From the NCBI GenBank assembly GCA_030692685.1, contig JAUXZO010000160.1, positions 1 to 64,000 of the forward strand: a stretch of DNA of 64,000 nt, in the 5' to 3' direction. Source of the stretch: Acidovorax sp. Lineage in GTDB: Bacteria; Pseudomonadota; Gammaproteobacteria; Burkholderiales; Burkholderiaceae_C. The translations under genes and the position numbers were made by a program. Position 1 is the stretch's first letter. Every line of letters starts with the position of its first letter. Shown one piece after another: positions 44,670 to 58,281 of the stretch. The notes below the pieces were generated by a model, which was given only the letters and a program-made list of their open reading frames with translations, made no database searches and was not told the origin of the DNA.

Positions 44670-45628
44670 AAGACAAGACTTCTCTTGCCCCCCAGGCTCG
44701 CGGGCCCAAAAAAAATGTGACGGCAACCCAAGGGGGGGCAGGGGAGCTGTCAGAGCTCCGGCCCGGCCAGTCGGTAGAGCTGCTCAAAGAGCTGCACATT
44801 CTGACCCGCGACGGAAAGCTGAACCAGGATTCGCGCCGCAAGCTCAAGCAGGTCTACCACCTGTTTAACTTTATCGAACCCTTGTTAGCAGACCTTTCTG
44901 CTAGTGCCCACGGTCCTACGCTCGCCGACCATGGCGCGGGCAAGTCGTACTTGGGGTTCATCCTGTACGACCTGTATTTCAAGGCACTGGGACGCGGGCA
45001 TATCTATGGGGTGGAGACCCGGGCCGAGCTGGTCGACAAATCTCGCGTCCTCGCGCAGAAGCTGGGCTTTGCGCGGATGTCTTTTCTCAACGTGTCGGTC
45101 GCTGAGTCTGCCGATACCGAAGAGCTGCCTGCTCAGATCGATGTGGTTACCGCCCTGCATGCTTGCGACACAGCAACGGACGACGCCATTGCCTTTGGTT
45201 TGCAGAAACGGGCCCGGGCGATGGTGCTGGTGCCCTGTTGCCAGGCCGAGATGGCGGCCTGCCTTCGCCAAGGCAAAGCACTGCAGTTATCGCGCACTCC
45301 GCTGGCAGAGCTGTGGCGCCACCCCTTGCACACCCGTGAGTTGGGCAGTCAGGTCACCAACGTCTTGCGCTGCCTGTATCTTGAAGCGAATGGCTACCAG
45401 GTCACGGTGACGGAATTGGTGGGTTGGGAGCACAGCATGAAAAACGAGCTGATCATTGCGCGCTACACCGGCCAGAAGAAGCGCAGTGCAGCCGAGCGGC
45501 TGCGCGCCATCCTCGAAGAGTTTGGCCTCGACAAGGTCTTGGCTGCACGGTATGGGCTGGCCCCCGCGTCTCGCGCATCGCACCAGCTGGCCGCAGCAGA
45601 GCAAGACCCAGAGCCCATGGTGGACTGA
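44666..45628 (+). CDS. SAM-dependent methyltransferase (Methyltransf_32-like)
   Basis: The 320-residue protein has a class I methyltransferase core from about residue 85: TLADHGAGKSYLGFILYDLY (SAM loop), HIYGVETRAELVDKS (acidic residue of strand 2), DVVTALHACDTATDDAI and MVLVPCCQAEM. The HACD and PCCQ motifs resemble the PF13679 group. The substrate is unknown. A run of seven G lies in its N-terminal Gly-rich segment. A RAYT gene follows 6 bp later. Confidence 0.85.
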   Translation: MKDKTSLAPQARGPKKNVTATQGGAGELSELRPGQSVELLKELHILTRDGKLNQDSRRKLKQVYHLFNFIEPLLADLSASAHGPTLADHGAGKSYLGFILYDLYFKALGRGHIYGVETRAELVDKSRVLAQKLGFARMSFLNVSVAESADTEELPAQIDVVTALHACDTATDDAIAFGLQKRARAMVLVPCCQAEMAACLRQGKALQLSRTPLAELWRHPLHTRELGSQVTNVLRCLYLEANGYQVTVTELVGWEHSMKNELIIARYTGQKKRSAAERLRAILEEFGLDKVLAARYGLAPASRASHQLAAAEQDPEPMVD

Positions 45629-45634
45629 CGACCC

Positions 45635-46333
45635 ATGGCCCGCCTTCCGCGGCTGACCCTGCCGGGACATCTCCACCATGTCATTCAGCGCGGCAACAAT
45701 CGCCAGCCCATCTTTGGGGACAGCGAAGACTACGGGCTGATGCTGGCCCTGCTGGCTGATAACGCCCAGAAGTACGCGGTGGCTGTGCATGCCTATGTGC
45801 TGATGGGCAATCACCTTCACCTTTTGGCGACCCCCACCTCAGCCAATGGCTTGCCTCAAATGATGCAGGCCGTGGGGCGGCGGTATGTACAACATTTCAA
45901 CCGGCGCCATGGTCGCACCGGCACGTTGTGGGAGGGGCGCTATCGCTCGACCGTCATGGACCCGGAACGGTATTTGCTTCCGTGCATGGTCTATTTGGAC
46001 TTGAATCCGGTGCGTGCCGGGCTGGTGGCGCAGGCTGCAGATTACGCGTGGTCCAGCCACGCCCACTGGCTCGGGTTGCGCCATGACCGGTTGCTCACAC
46101 CCCATACGCTTTACTGGGGATTGGGCAACACGCCGTTCGCGCGAGAGGCGGCTTATGCAAGGCTTGTTCAGGAGGGGATTGGGTCTCAAGAACAGGCGGC
46201 ATTGACCGACTCTGCGCTCAGCGGCTGGGCGCTGGGGGGGGCTGAATTTGTAGAAGAGCTACAAAAACACACGCCCCGCCGCGTCGCTCGTGGCCAGGCA
46301 GGGCGGCCAGTCTCAGTCAAGAAATTTGAATAA
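45635..46333 (+). CDS. REP-associated tyrosine transposase (RAYT, Y1/IS200-like)
   Basis: The 232-residue HUH endonuclease begins MARLPRLTLPGHLHHVIQRG and has the metal-binding HUH motif in YVLMGNHLHLLATP. TGTLWEGRYRSTVMDPERYLL and CMVYLDLNPVRAGL carry the family blocks; the catalytic Tyr is probably in RYLLPCMVYLDLNP. RAYTs are domesticated IS200-type enzymes linked to REP palindromes. A palindromic element begins at its stop codon, and two CCCCAATTAAT copies follow. A G8 tract (46234-46241) lies near its 3' end. Confidence 0.92.
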   Translation: MARLPRLTLPGHLHHVIQRGNNRQPIFGDSEDYGLMLALLADNAQKYAVAVHAYVLMGNHLHLLATPTSANGLPQMMQAVGRRYVQHFNRRHGRTGTLWEGRYRSTVMDPERYLLPCMVYLDLNPVRAGLVAQAADYAWSSHAHWLGLRHDRLLTPHTLYWGLGNTPFAREAAYARLVQEGIGSQEQAALTDSALSGWALGGAEFVEELQKHTPRRVARGQAGRPVSVKKFE

Positions 46334-46382
46334 AAATGGCTTCTAGCGCTCATTGGTAAAGCGCTGCTAGCTATCAATTTTG
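46334..46382 (+). repeat. Dispersed palindromic element, copy 8, adjoining the RAYT gene
   Basis: Arms TAGCGCT (46344-46350) and AGCGCT (46360-46365) enclose CATTGGTAA, preceded by AAAATGGCTTC and followed by GCTAGCTATCAATTTTG. It starts directly after the RAYT TAA stop. Confidence 0.8.
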
Positions 46383-46388
46383 AAATGT

Positions 46389-46448
46389 CCCCAATTAATT
46401 GGAAGATGGCGATGGGCTGAATTTAAGTTGGTTCTGACCCCAATTAAT
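46389..46448. repeat. Two direct copies of CCCCAATTAAT
   Basis: CCCCAATTAAT occurs at 46389-46399 (followed by TGG, making CCAATTAATTGG a perfect palindrome) and at 46438-46448 (preceded by TCTGA). The text TCTGACCCCAATTAAT resembles motifs often seen beside RAYT-type transposase genes. Confidence 0.6.
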
Positions 46449-46452
46449 ATGC

Positions 46453-46482
46453 TTGCCAAACCATGTTGCAATGCACTAATCT
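46453..46482 (+). promoter_or_regulatory. Possible sigma-70 promoter of gltBD
   Basis: TTGCCA (46453-46458) and TAATCT (46477-46482), 18 bp apart, lie just beyond the RAYT-linked repeats and 33 bp before the gltB start. Confidence 0.35.
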
Positions 46483-46514
46483 TCCCCTCCCTGCGAAAAC
46501 ATGAGGAGTGCGCC

Positions 46515-51272
<4,758 letters not shown>

Positions 51273-51320
51273 GGCAATACCGCAAACATCTGCACAGCAT
51301 TCATAGACAAGGACATCGTC

Positions 51321-52799
51321 ATGGGAAAAACCACCGGCTTCATGGAATACGAGCGCATCGAGGAGGGCTACAAGCCCGTGCCAGAGCGCCTGAAGCACTA
51401 CAAGGAATTCGTCATCGGCCTAGACGAGAGCCAGGCCAAGGTACAGGGCGCGCGCTGCATGGACTGCGGCACGCCGTTTTGCAACAGCGGTTGCCCGGTC
51501 AACAACATCATTCCGGACTTCAACGATCTGGTGTACCACTCGGACTGGAAGAGTGCCATCGAGGTATTGCACAGCACCAACAACTTCCCCGAGTTCACGG
51601 GCCGTATCTGCCCCGCGCCGTGCGAGGCGGCCTGTGTGCTGAACGTGAACGACGACGCGGTGGGCATCAAGTCCATTGAGCACGCGATCATTGACCGTGC
51701 TTGGGCCGAGGGTTGGGTGGTGCCTCGCCTTGCCAAGCACAAGACAGGCAAGATGGTGGCCGTGGTGGGCTCTGGCCCCGCGGGCATGGCGGCAGCTCAG
51801 CAGTTGGCACGTGCGGGCCACAGCGTCACGCTGTTTGAAAAGAACGACCGCGTGGGTGGACTGCTGCGCTATGGCATTCCTGACTTCAAGATGGAGAAGT
51901 CGCACATCGACCGCCGCGTCAAGCAGATGGAAGCCGAAGGCGTGGTGTTTCGCACCAGCGTTTTCGTTGGGGCTGCGAAGGAGGGCATGGGCAAAGACTC
52001 CAAGGTAACCAACTGGGCCAAGGAAACCGTCACGCCCGAGCAGCTGCACAAGGAGTTCGACGCGGTGCTGCTGACCGGCGGCGCCGAGCAGTCGCGCGAC
52101 CTGCCGGTGCCGGGCCGGGACCTGGAGGGCATTCACTTCGCCATGGAGTTCCTGCCCCAGCAGAACAAGGTCAACGCGGGCGACAAGCTCAAGGGCCAGT
52201 TGCGGGCCGATGGCAAACACGTGATCGTGATCGGCGGCGGCGATACCGGCAGCGACTGCGTGGGCACCAGCAACCGCCACGGCGCTGTCAGCATCACGCA
52301 GTTTGAACTGATGCCCCAGCCACCCGAAGAGGAAAACCGCCCCATGACCTGGCCCTACTGGCCGATCAAGCTGCGCACCAGCTCCAGCCATGAAGAAGGT
52401 TGCGAGCGCGAATTCGCTATCTCCACCAAGGAGTTCATCGGCGAAAAGGGCAAGGTCACCGGCCTCAAGACGGTCCGGGTGGAGTTCAAGGACGGCAAGT
52501 TCGTCGAGGTGGCTGGCTCTGAACAGATCCTGAAAGCTGATCTGGTGCTTCTGGCCATGGGCTTTGTGAGCCCTGTGGCGCCGGTGCTGGATGCCTTTGG
52601 TGTCGACAAGGACGCCCGTGGCAATGCGCGCGCGACCACTGACTTTGATGGAGGCTACGCCACCAATGTGCCCAAGGTGTTCGCCGCGGGCGACATTCGC
52701 CGCGGCCAGTCGCTGGTGGTGTGGGCCATCCGCGAAGGTCGGCAGGCTGCACGATCAGTGGATGAATTCCTGATGGGTTATTCGGACCTGCCACGCTAG
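51321..52799 (+). CDS. gltD: Glutamate synthase (NADPH) small subunit
   Basis: The 492-residue flavoprotein has an N-terminal two-cluster 4Fe-4S domain ([18 protein letters not shown] and [19 protein letters not shown]), an FAD loop ([20 protein letters not shown]) and an NADPH loop ([17 protein letters not shown]). It passes electrons from NADPH to GltB. It follows gltB by 48 bp and is followed by a clear terminator. Confidence 0.97.
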   Translation: MGKTTGFMEYERIEEGYKPVPERLKHYKEFVIGLDESQAKVQGARCMDCGTPFCNSGCPVNNIIPDFNDLVYHSDWKSAIEVLHSTNNFPEFTGRICPAPCEAACVLNVNDDAVGIKSIEHAIIDRAWAEGWVVPRLAKHKTGKMVAVVGSGPAGMAAAQQLARAGHSVTLFEKNDRVGGLLRYGIPDFKMEKSHIDRRVKQMEAEGVVFRTSVFVGAAKEGMGKDSKVTNWAKETVTPEQLHKEFDAVLLTGGAEQSRDLPVPGRDLEGIHFAMEFLPQQNKVNAGDKLKGQLRADGKHVIVIGGGDTGSDCVGTSNRHGAVSITQFELMPQPPEEENRPMTWPYWPIKLRTSSSHEEGCEREFAISTKEFIGEKGKVTGLKTVRVEFKDGKFVEVAGSEQILKADLVLLAMGFVSPVAPVLDAFGVDKDARGNARATTDFDGGYATNVPKVFAAGDIRRGQSLVVWAIREGRQAARSVDEFLMGYSDLPR

Positions 52800-52827
52800 G
52801 GGGGAGGGGGTGCTCCCTTTCGAAGCG

Positions 52828-52852
52828 ACGGCGCCCCTGGGGCGCCGTTTTT
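52828..52852 (+). terminator. Rho-independent terminator of gltBD
   Basis: ACGGCGCC (52828-52835) pairs with GGCGCCGT (52841-52848), loop CCTGG, followed by TTTTT. It lies 29 bp after the gltD stop. Confidence 0.85.
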
Positions 52853-53080
52853 GATGGGGTTTCACGCGCCGCGTGGTGCCCCTTCTCCGGTAGGGTTCAC
52901 GCATTGCAGATGGGGAGATACGCTACCCGGCGGCTGCGCCGATAGGGCCCGCCGCTACCTCCATAGCCCGCTCAAAAGCCGTCAGAACGCTTTCTTGGCA
53001 CAATCGGACCCATTGTCAATTCGGGTTTGCTTGATGCCGTGACGCAGGCACGTCACCGCCAGCGCACTTTTTTCAAAAGC

Positions 53081-53102
53081 AAACATACATGTATGTATGT
53101 TT
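53081..53102. promoter_or_regulatory. TetR-family-like operator upstream of mlaF
   Basis: The 14-bp perfect palindrome ACATACATGTATGT (53083-53096), extended by ATGTTT, resembles AcrR/TetR-type operators. It lies about 93 bp upstream of mlaF. No TetR gene is in the window, so the regulator would be encoded elsewhere. Confidence 0.45.
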
Positions 53103-53194
53103 AATTTCTCGGCTACCATCGCTGCTGTTTTTCTGTGTGAGACCCCGCATGGGTGCCACAACCAGCCCCCCGTTTCCTGAGCCAATCTCGCTGA

Positions 53195-54013
53195 ATGTCT
53201 GAGCCTTCCCTTCTAGCTGAACTGCGCAACGTCACGTTTTCGTACGGGGATCGTGTGATCCTGCGCGACGTCACGCTGGCCGTGCCGCGCGGCAAGGTCA
53301 CGGCGCTGATGGGGGCATCGGGGGGCGGCAAGACGACGGTGTTGCGTCTGATTGGCGGCCAGCAGCGGGCGCAAAGCGGCGATGTGTTGTTTGACGGGCA
53401 TGACGTGGGGCGGCTGGATGCGGAGGGGCTTTATGCTGCCCGCAGGCGGATGGGCATGTTGTTTCAATTCGGCGCATTGTTCACCGACCTGAGCGTTTTC
53501 GAAAATGTGGCGTTTCCGCTGCGTGAGCACACGGATCTGTCCGAAGAGCTCATCCGCGATGTGGTGCTGATGAAGTTACACGCGGTGGGGTTGCGGGGCG
53601 CTCGCGACCTGATGCCCAGCCAGGTGTCCGGCGGCATGGCACGGCGTGTGGCCCTGGCGCGCGCGATTGCGCTGGACCCGGAACTCGTCATGTACGACGA
53701 GCCCTTTGCGGGGCTTGACCCGATCTCGCTAGGCACGGCTGCACAGTTGATTCGGCAACTCAACGACGCGATGGGCCTGACCAGCATTGTGGTGTCGCAC
53801 GACCTGGAAGAGACCTTTCGGCTCGCGGATCACGTGATCATTTTGGGCGAAGGCGTGGTGGCTGCGCAGGGCACGCCTGAAGAAGTGCGTGCCAGCACCG
53901 ATCCGCTGGTGCATCAGTTTGTCAATGCGCTCCCCACCGGGCCCGTGCCGTTTCACCATCCTGGCCCGGGCGTGGCAGAGGATTTTGGTCCCATCGAAGG
54001 GCGCAAGCAATGA
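53195..54013 (+). CDS. mlaF: Phospholipid transport ATP-binding protein MlaF
   Basis: The 272-residue ABC ATPase has Walker [31 protein letters not shown], the Mla-type signature [15 protein letters not shown] and Walker [15 protein letters not shown]. It powers the MlaFEDB complex that moves phospholipids between the inner membrane and MlaC. It is the first gene of the mla operon; its stop overlaps the mlaE ATG by 4 bp. Confidence 0.95.
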   Translation: MSEPSLLAELRNVTFSYGDRVILRDVTLAVPRGKVTALMGASGGGKTTVLRLIGGQQRAQSGDVLFDGHDVGRLDAEGLYAARRRMGMLFQFGALFTDLSVFENVAFPLREHTDLSEELIRDVVLMKLHAVGLRGARDLMPSQVSGGMARRVALARAIALDPELVMYDEPFAGLDPISLGTAAQLIRQLNDAMGLTSIVVSHDLEETFRLADHVIILGEGVVAAQGTPEEVRASTDPLVHQFVNALPTGPVPFHHPGPGVAEDFGPIEGRKQ

Positions 54014-54792
54014 GCTGGTACAAGCCTTCCGATCTGGGTTTTGCCGTTCGGGTGAAACTTGTCGACATCGGCATGGCTGCGCGCCTTTTCGGGCAGCTGG
54101 TCCGGTTGTTCGGGGCCGCGTTGCGGCGGCCTGCTCTGGTGCGCGATCAAGTGCATTTTTTGGGCAACTACTCGCTCGCCATCATTGCGGTGTCTGGCCT
54201 GTTTGTAGGTTTTGTTCTGGGCCTGCAAGGCTACTACACACTGCAGCGGTATGGATCATCAGAGGCCCTGGGGTTGCTGGTGGCGCTGTCGCTGGTGCGT
54301 GAACTCGGGCCGGTAGTCACCGCGTTGCTGTTTGCAGGCCGGGCAGGAACATCGCTGACGGCCGAAATTGGTTTGATGCGCGCTGGTGAGCAGCTGAGTG
54401 CGATGGAAATGATGGCGGTAGACCCGGTGCGCCGTATTCTGGCGCCCCGCTTCTGGGCGGGTGTCATCACCATGCCCCTGCTGGCCGCAGTGTTCAGCGC
54501 GGTGGGCATCATGGGTGGCTGGATTGTGGGCGTGCTCATGATCGGCATCGACTCGGGTGCTTTCTGGAGCCAGATGCAGGGCGGTGTGGATGTGTGGAAA
54601 GACGTGGGCAATGGGGTCATCAAAAGTGTGGTGTTTGGCTTCACGGTGACTTTTGTGGCACTGCTGCAGGGTTATCTGGCCAAGCCCACGCCAGAGGGGG
54701 TTTCGCGCGCTACCACCCGCACCGTGGTCATGGCCTCCCTGGCAGTGCTGGCACTGGACTTTGTCCTGACGGCGCTGATGTTCAGTATCTGA
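54010..54792 (+). CDS. mlaE: Phospholipid transport permease MlaE
   Basis: The 260-residue membrane protein has five or six hydrophobic segments and the MlaE core [39 protein letters not shown] and [14 protein letters not shown]. It forms the inner-membrane channel of the Mla system with MlaF, MlaD and MlaB. Confidence 0.95.
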   Translation: MSWYKPSDLGFAVRVKLVDIGMAARLFGQLVRLFGAALRRPALVRDQVHFLGNYSLAIIAVSGLFVGFVLGLQGYYTLQRYGSSEALGLLVALSLVRELGPVVTALLFAGRAGTSLTAEIGLMRAGEQLSAMEMMAVDPVRRILAPRFWAGVITMPLLAAVFSAVGIMGGWIVGVLMIGIDSGAFWSQMQGGVDVWKDVGNGVIKSVVFGFTVTFVALLQGYLAKPTPEGVSRATTRTVVMASLAVLALDFVLTALMFSI

Positions 54793-54831
54793 AGCTGGCG
54801 ACGCTGGCAGGTGAAGAGGAATCAAAAGACA

Positions 54832-55320
54832 ATGCAACGCTCCAAAAACGATCTCTGGGTAGGCCTTTTTGTCATGCTGGGCGCGGCGGCGCTGGTGTTT
54901 CTCGCGCTGCAATCGGCCAACCTGCTCAGCCTCAGCTTTCAGTCCGGCTACCGCATCACCGCGCGCTTTGACAACATTGGTGGGTTGAAAGCCCAGGCGG
55001 CGGTGCGCAGTGCGGGTGTGCTGGTGGGACGTGTGGAGTCCATTACTTTCGACGACAAGATCTACCAGGCGCGGGTCACGCTGGCGCTGGAAGACCGCTA
55101 TGTGTTCCCCAAAGACAGCTCCCTCAAAATTCTGACGAGCGGGCTGCTGGGCGAGCAGTACATCGGTATCGAGGCGGGTGCCGACGAGAAAAACCTCGTT
55201 GCTGGTGACACCGTTACCGCAACGCAGTCAGCGGTGGTGCTCGAAAACCTGATTGGACAGTTTCTTTACAGACAAGCCGAAGATGGCAGCAAGCCCACAG
55301 GGGCAGGTGATAAAAAATGA
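54832..55320 (+). CDS. mlaD: MCE-domain lipid-transport protein MlaD
   Basis: The 162-residue protein has one N-terminal membrane anchor (about 7-30) and an MCE domain with YRITARFDNIGGLKAQAAVR and SGLLGEQYIGIEAG. It forms a hexameric periplasmic ring that passes phospholipids to MlaC. The ATG at 54832, after AGAGGAATC, is preferred over an upstream in-frame GTG. The stop overlaps the mlaA start. Confidence 0.94.
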   Translation: MQRSKNDLWVGLFVMLGAAALVFLALQSANLLSLSFQSGYRITARFDNIGGLKAQAAVRSAGVLVGRVESITFDDKIYQARVTLALEDRYVFPKDSSLKILTSGLLGEQYIGIEAGADEKNLVAGDTVTATQSAVVLENLIGQFLYRQAEDGSKPTGAGDKK

Positions 55321-56117
55321 TGACAAATACCAAAACCATGGGCCTGGCAACGGTGGCCAGCAACAGGTCCCTCTTTGGGCGCATCACCACCGGGCTGGTC
55401 CTCATGATGGGCATGACGGTCCTGGCGGGTTGTGCCACGGTGGCAAACCCCGACCCCCGCGATCCGCTGGAGTCCTACAACCGCAGCATGACCAACTTCA
55501 ACGAGCAGGTGGACGCCATGGTGCTCAAGCCCGTGGCCATTGCCTACAAGGAAGTGACTCCCGCACCTGTACGCACAGGCGTCAGCAATTTCTTTGCAAA
55601 CCTGAGCGATGTCTGGTCGTTCGTGAACAACGTGCTGCAACTGCGGGGTGAAGCGGCGACATCCTCTTTCATGCGGGTCAACGTGAATACTTTTTTCGGT
55701 TTGGGGGGCATTCTGGATGTGGCCAGCGAACTGGGGATTGAACGTTACCGACAAGACTTTGGTCTGACGCTGGGCCGCTGGGGCGTGGGCACCGGTGCCT
55801 ACGTCGTGCTGCCCATCTTGGGCCCCTCCACGGTGCGCGATACCTTCGCACTGCCCCTCGACATGAAGGGCAATCTGGTGAGCTATGTGGACCCGGTGTC
55901 TGCCCGCAATTCGCTGTATGCACTGCGCGCGGTCGATGTGCGCGCGAATCTGCTGCGTGCGGGCAATGTGCTCGACAGCGCAGCGCTGGACAAATACAGC
56001 TTTACGCGGGACGTGTTCCTGCAAGTGCGCAGCCAGGCGGGCGAATCCCAGTCCACGCAGGCCCAGGAAGACCGGGACGCCAACGATGGCGTGCTGCCGC
56101 CTGAGCCAGCCCGGTAA
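55317..56117 (+). CDS. mlaA: Outer-membrane lipoprotein MlaA (VacJ)
   Basis: The 266-residue lipoprotein has lipobox LAGCATV (around Cys39) and MlaA blocks DPLESYNRSMTNFNEQVD, NFFANLSDVWSFVNNVLQL and GVGTGAYVVLPILGPSTVRD. It removes phospholipids from the outer leaflet and hands them to MlaC. In enterobacteria mlaA lies apart from the mla operon; here it is inside it. Confidence 0.94.
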   Translation: MMTNTKTMGLATVASNRSLFGRITTGLVLMMGMTVLAGCATVANPDPRDPLESYNRSMTNFNEQVDAMVLKPVAIAYKEVTPAPVRTGVSNFFANLSDVWSFVNNVLQLRGEAATSSFMRVNVNTFFGLGGILDVASELGIERYRQDFGLTLGRWGVGTGAYVVLPILGPSTVRDTFALPLDMKGNLVSYVDPVSARNSLYALRAVDVRANLLRAGNVLDSAALDKYSFTRDVFLQVRSQAGESQSTQAQEDRDANDGVLPPEPAR

Positions 56118-56259
56118 CTGATCCAGCCCTAACGCTAGCGGGCATACGTTGCACTTGCTTGCATCTCGCAACCGCAGCGACGCATGCCGCGCCACGCGGC
56201 CCACCACAATGAACCGGAACGCGGGCGTTCGCCCCATCCGACGGAAAAAAGAGGAAACG

Positions 56260-56898
56260 ATGAACCGACGTAACCTGGGGCACATGGCCCTCTGTATGGC
56301 CACGGCCCTGTCACTGGGCCTGCCGTTGACGGCGCTGGCAGCCGACGAGGCCCCCGACGCCCTGATCAAGCGCCTGTCTGCCGACGTGCTCACCACCGTC
56401 AAGGGCGACAAGGTCATTCAGGGCGGTGACATCAGCAAGGTCATCGCGCTGGTCGATAAGACCGTGATGCCCAACGTCAACTTTCGCCGCATGACGGCTG
56501 CCGCCGTAGGCCCGGGCTGGCGCCAGGCGACGCCTGCGCAGCAGCAGCGTTTGCAAGACGAGTTCAAGATCTTGCTGGTGCGCACCTATGCGGGTGCACT
56601 CGCCCAGGTCAATGACCAGAGCATCCAGGTCAAGCCCTTGCGTGCAGCGGCTGACGACAAGGACGTGCTGGTTCGCACTGAAATCGTGGGTCGCGGCGAC
56701 CCCATTCAGCTCGACTACCGCCTTGAGAAAACCCCTGGCGAAGGCGCGGGCTGGAAGATTTACAACCTGAATGTCTTGGGCGTTTGGCTTGTCGAAACCT
56801 ACCGCGGCCAGTTTGCTCAAGAGATCAATGCCAAAGGCATTGACGGCCTGATCGAGACGCTGGCCGCTCGCAACAAGACCAACGCTGCCAAGGGTTGA
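56260..56898 (+). CDS. mlaC: Periplasmic phospholipid-binding protein MlaC
   Basis: The 212-residue secreted protein has a signal peptide ending in ALAADEAP, and MlaC (Ttg2) blocks VMPNVNFRRMTAAAVGPGWR, FKILLVRTYAGAL and GWKIYNLNVLGVWLVETYR. It carries phospholipids across the periplasm between MlaA and MlaFEDB. The start at 56260 has the ribosome site GAGGAAACG right before it; upstream in-frame ATGs do not lead into a signal peptide. Confidence 0.94.
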   Translation: MNRRNLGHMALCMATALSLGLPLTALAADEAPDALIKRLSADVLTTVKGDKVIQGGDISKVIALVDKTVMPNVNFRRMTAAAVGPGWRQATPAQQQRLQDEFKILLVRTYAGALAQVNDQSIQVKPLRAAADDKDVLVRTEIVGRGDPIQLDYRLEKTPGEGAGWKIYNLNVLGVWLVETYRGQFAQEINAKGIDGLIETLAARNKTNAAKG

Positions 56899-56929
56899 GC
56901 GGCCCAGCCGCTGCCTTCGCCCCGCCACC

Positions 56930-57202
56930 ATGTTGGTATTGCCCCCCGAACTCACCCACCGCCAGGCCACGGCGTGCCTTGGCATGCTCATGCAGGGGCT
57001 CAAGGTGCACCGTGAGCCCAGTGTGATGGTAGACGCCCACGCGCTGACAGCGTTTGACACCTCGGCGCTGGCGGTGCTGCTCGAGTGCCGACGCGAGGCG
57101 CTGTCACTGGGCAAATCCTTTACCGTGCAAGGCCTGCCGGCCGGGCTGATGGGCATGGCGGGTTTGTATGGGGTCAATGTATTGCTGACCCCAGCCAACT
57201 GA
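56930..57202 (+). CDS. mlaB: STAS-domain protein MlaB
   Basis: The 90-residue cytoplasmic STAS-domain protein has VMVDAHALTAFDTSALAVLL with the typical Asp-Thr-Ser turn. MlaB stabilises the MlaF ATPase in the complex. It is the sixth gene of the mla operon and follows mlaC by 31 bp. Confidence 0.88.
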   Translation: MLVLPPELTHRQATACLGMLMQGLKVHREPSVMVDAHALTAFDTSALAVLLECRREALSLGKSFTVQGLPAGLMGMAGLYGVNVLLTPAN

Positions 57203-57342
57203 CCCCCAAGCGCCGAGGCGGCGGCGGCGCGACGCAACCGCCCTGTTGTGTTGTGTCCGCCCGCTGCAGCTTTTGCCGCCTTGTCAGGCCATCGGCGTGC
57301 CGCACGGCGTTGTATTGGGCAAGGCCGTAAAATCATGGGCTC

Positions 57343-58281
57343 ATGCCCGCAGTCTCATTCCAAGCCATCTCCAAATCCTTTGACACACCCAAAGGCCCTT
57401 TTCAGGCACTGAACAAGGTCAGTCTGGACATCCAAGAGGGCGAGTTCTTCGGGCTCCTCGGCCCCAACGGGGCAGGCAAAACCACCCTCATCAGCATCCT
57501 CGCAGGCTTGGCACGTGCCAGCAGTGGCCGTGTGCTGGTGCAGGGCAGCGATGTGCAGGCGAACTATGCCGACGCACGGCGCAAACTGGGTGTGGTGCCG
57601 CAAGAACTGGTGTTTGACCCCTTCTTCAACGTGCGCGAATCGCTGCGCATCCAGTCCGGCTACTTTGGCGTGAAGAACAACGACGCCTGGATCGACGAGC
57701 TGCTTGAAAACCTGGGCCTCACCGACAAGGCCAACGCCAACATGCGCCAGCTCTCGGGCGGCATGAAGCGCCGCGTGTTGGTGGCGCAGGCACTGGTGCA
57801 CAAGCCACCCATCATCGTGCTCGACGAGCCGACGGCGGGCGTGGACGTGGAGCTGCGCCAGACCCTGTGGCACTTTGTGGCGCGCCTGAACAAAGAAGGC
57901 CACACGGTGCTGCTGACCACACATTACCTGGAAGAGGCCGAGGCCCTGTGTGGCCGTATTGCGATGCTCAAGTCCGGGCGCATCGTGGCCCTGAACCGCA
58001 CGAGCGAGTTGCTGCAGGCGGCGTCCGGCAGCGTTTTGCAGTTCAAGACCGATGCGGCCTTGCCGCCATCGCTGGCGATGGTGGCCCGTGTCACCGGCCG
58101 CATCGTGCAGCTGCCCGCGCACGACGCTGCTGAGATCGAAAGCCATCTGGCGGCGCTGCGCGTCGCCGGTGTGGATGTGCATGACATGGAGATCCGCAGG
58201 CCAGACCTGGAGGATGTTTTCTTGCAGGTGATGTCGGGCACTTCGGCGTCCAACATCTCCATGGAAGAGGTGGCGCGATGA
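57343..58281 (+). CDS. ABC exporter ATP-binding protein (YadG/NodI-type)
   Basis: The 312-residue ATPase has Walker A GPNGAGKTTL, Q-loop VVPQELVFDPFFNVRE, signature LSGGMKRRVLVAQAL and Walker B IIVLDEPTAGVDVE with the H-loop TTHYLEEAEAL. It pairs with the permease gene that overlaps its 3' end. This pair regularly follows mla genes in betaproteobacteria; the cargo is unknown. Confidence 0.9.
   Translation: MPAVSFQAISKSFDTPKGPFQALNKVSLDIQEGEFFGLLGPNGAGKTTLISILAGLARASSGRVLVQGSDVQANYADARRKLGVVPQELVFDPFFNVRESLRIQSGYFGVKNNDAWIDELLENLGLTDKANANMRQLSGGMKRRVLVAQALVHKPPIIVLDEPTAGVDVELRQTLWHFVARLNKEGHTVLLTTHYLEEAEALCGRIAMLKSGRIVALNRTSELLQAASGSVLQFKTDAALPPSLAMVARVTGRIVQLPAHDAAEIESHLAALRVAGVDVHDMEIRRPDLEDVFLQVMSGTSASNISMEEVAR

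Larger units (their letters stand above)
52800..53194. other. Intergenic region between gltD and the mla operon
   Basis: This 395-bp gap holds the gltD terminator, a GC-rich stretch without clear features, and a TetR-type palindrome near 53090. Short open frames exist, but none has coding character or a recognisable product. Confidence 0.6.

Noticed and set aside
52982..53185. A minus-strand 67-codon frame next to the TetR-type palindrome as the missing regulator
   Set aside because: It has no helix-turn-helix motif, runs across the palindrome itself and lacks coding character.
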